From: Voacanga thouarsii
Taxonomy: Eukaryota > Streptophyta > Magnoliopsida > Gentianales > Apocynaceae
Length of the DNA stretch: 64,000 nucleotides
Reading direction: 5' to 3'
NCBI GenBank assembly: GCA_026120185.1
Contig: JANUWF010002061.1
Coordinates: forward strand, 2,790,001-2,854,000
Positions within the stretch are counted from its first letter, which is position 1; every line of letters starts with the position of its first letter. Shown piece after piece: positions 63,172-64,000 of this stretch. The notes beneath the pieces were generated by a model, which saw only the letters and a list, made by a program, of their open reading frames with translations, had not been told where the DNA came from and did not search any database. Both the position numbers and the translations under genes were made by a program.

Positions 63172-64000
63172 TGTTATAAAATTAGGGTAGTGTTAGAATA
63201 AAATCTACACACTACACACTAAGAAAATTCTAACTATTCTTTTCACAAGAATTTCTCTTCAAACTTCTCTCTTTCTTTCTCTCACAATTCTTTCTCCAAT
63301 CTTTCTTTCACTAATCTTTCTTTCACAAAATGATGGTGTATTACAAGCTTAGAGAATAGCTCTATTTATAGAGCTCTAATTAGTGAAATACATCATGGCA
63401 TACATCATCTTCAATTAATGGTGTCTCCACTAAATGGTGGACATCCATAAAAATCTTCTAATAATTCACATAAATCCATAATTAGTGGAGCCTCCACTAA
63501 TTAATGGAGATTCCAATAATTCATAACACTCCCCCTTGGATGTCCATCCATTACATAAAGAATATGCCTCGTTAAAACCTTACTAGATAAAAACCCAAGT
63601 GGGAAAAAAATCTAGTGAAGGAAAAAGAGTACACTATTCTATATGTTTGTTTATTACTCCCCCCGATGAGATGATTCCTTTAAATCTTTAAACCGACGCA
63701 TACCGATTTTATATCTCAACTTTTCAAATGTTGCCGTCGGTAAAGTCTTCGTGAAAATATCTCGCGAGGTTGTCACATGACCGAATTTGTAGCACATCAA
63801 TTTCACATTTCTTCCGGAGTTCATGAGTAAAGAAGAATTTTGGTGAAATATGTTTTGTCCGATCTCCTTTAATATATCCTCCTCGTAATTGAGCTATGCA
63901 AGCTGCATTGTCTTCATAAAGAGGAGTTGGAATACCTTTGATTGATGATAATCCACAACTTTCTCGGATATAATGAATCATGGATCTTAGCCATACACAT
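63172..64000 (-). mobile_element. Third copy of the copia family, truncated by the window end
   Basis: The 3' LTR (minus) is 63172-63528, TGTTATAAAATTAGGG to TTCATAACA. It is followed by the purine-tract complement CTCCCCCTTG. RNase H C-terminal sequence is read on minus from 63981 (MIHYIRESCGLSSIKGIPTP, YEDNAACIAQLRGGYIKGDR), with one frame break near 63765. It keeps more intact codons than the other two copies, so it may be the youngest. Flank 63167-63171 is AATAC. Confidence 0.93.

Noticed and set aside
1..64000. CRISPR arrays, operons, rRNA or tRNA genes
   Set aside because: No array of regularly spaced repeats, no ribosomal sequence and no convincing tRNA fold were found; the genome type is eukaryotic plant.

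Overview
The window is nuclear DNA of a flowering plant, most likely a eudicot. It has AT-rich intergenic DNA, short GT..AG introns, plant-specific families (Dof, PPR, U-box/ARM, RWP-RK), Ty1-copia elements of several ages, large solo-type LTRs and a Helitron end. No bacterial, organellar or exogenous viral block was seen. The species cannot be fixed from sequence alone.

Layout. 1-4376 is the 3' part of a decayed copia element. 4707-7428 (minus) holds the first five coding exons of a MIP2/NBAS-type ER tethering gene; its remaining exons would lie left of the window, so the copia probably sits in an intron. 8290-13509 is a long inverted repeat (1.3 kb arms) whose right arm is split by an 1833-bp solo LTR with a 5-bp target duplication. 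14802-17054 is a second large LTR. 17700-18970 holds a MON2-like gene fragment followed by a C3HC4 RING gene with a frameshift. A Helitron-like 3' terminus follows at 19251-19277, then a (TA)n tract and a repeat carrying four G-boxes. 23170-23310 folds into a MIR479/MIR171-type microRNA hairpin with a TATA box upstream.

25096-30666 is a complete but dead copia element (376-bp LTRs, TSD GTTGG). The gene-rich core follows: a U-box/ARM E3 ligase (32657-37068), two tandem Yippee-like zinc-binding genes (38870-39298 and 41032-42013), an 857-residue PPR protein (43873-46446, minus) and a Dof transcription factor (48771-50051, minus).

53134-58369 is a second member of the 25096-30666 copia family, on the minus strand. 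Between gag and integrase its own DNA has been replaced by about 1.7 kb carrying an intron-containing, broken RKD-type RWP-RK gene in the opposite orientation. 59163-62979 (minus) is an eight-exon gene for a DEDDy 3'-5' exonuclease with a Mut7-C domain. 63172-64000 is the start of a third family member, also minus, so the exonuclease gene is flanked by two same-orientation copies.

The host genes are mostly housekeeping or regulatory and show no shared operon-like function. Three of them (MIP2-like, PPR, exonuclease) have TGGGCC/TGGGCT (site II-type) motifs just upstream. The most notable items are the RKD fragment inside a copia element, the microRNA hairpin, the long inverted repeat whose intact arm preserves the empty site of a solo LTR insertion, and the MON2/RING mosaic ending near a Helitron terminus.
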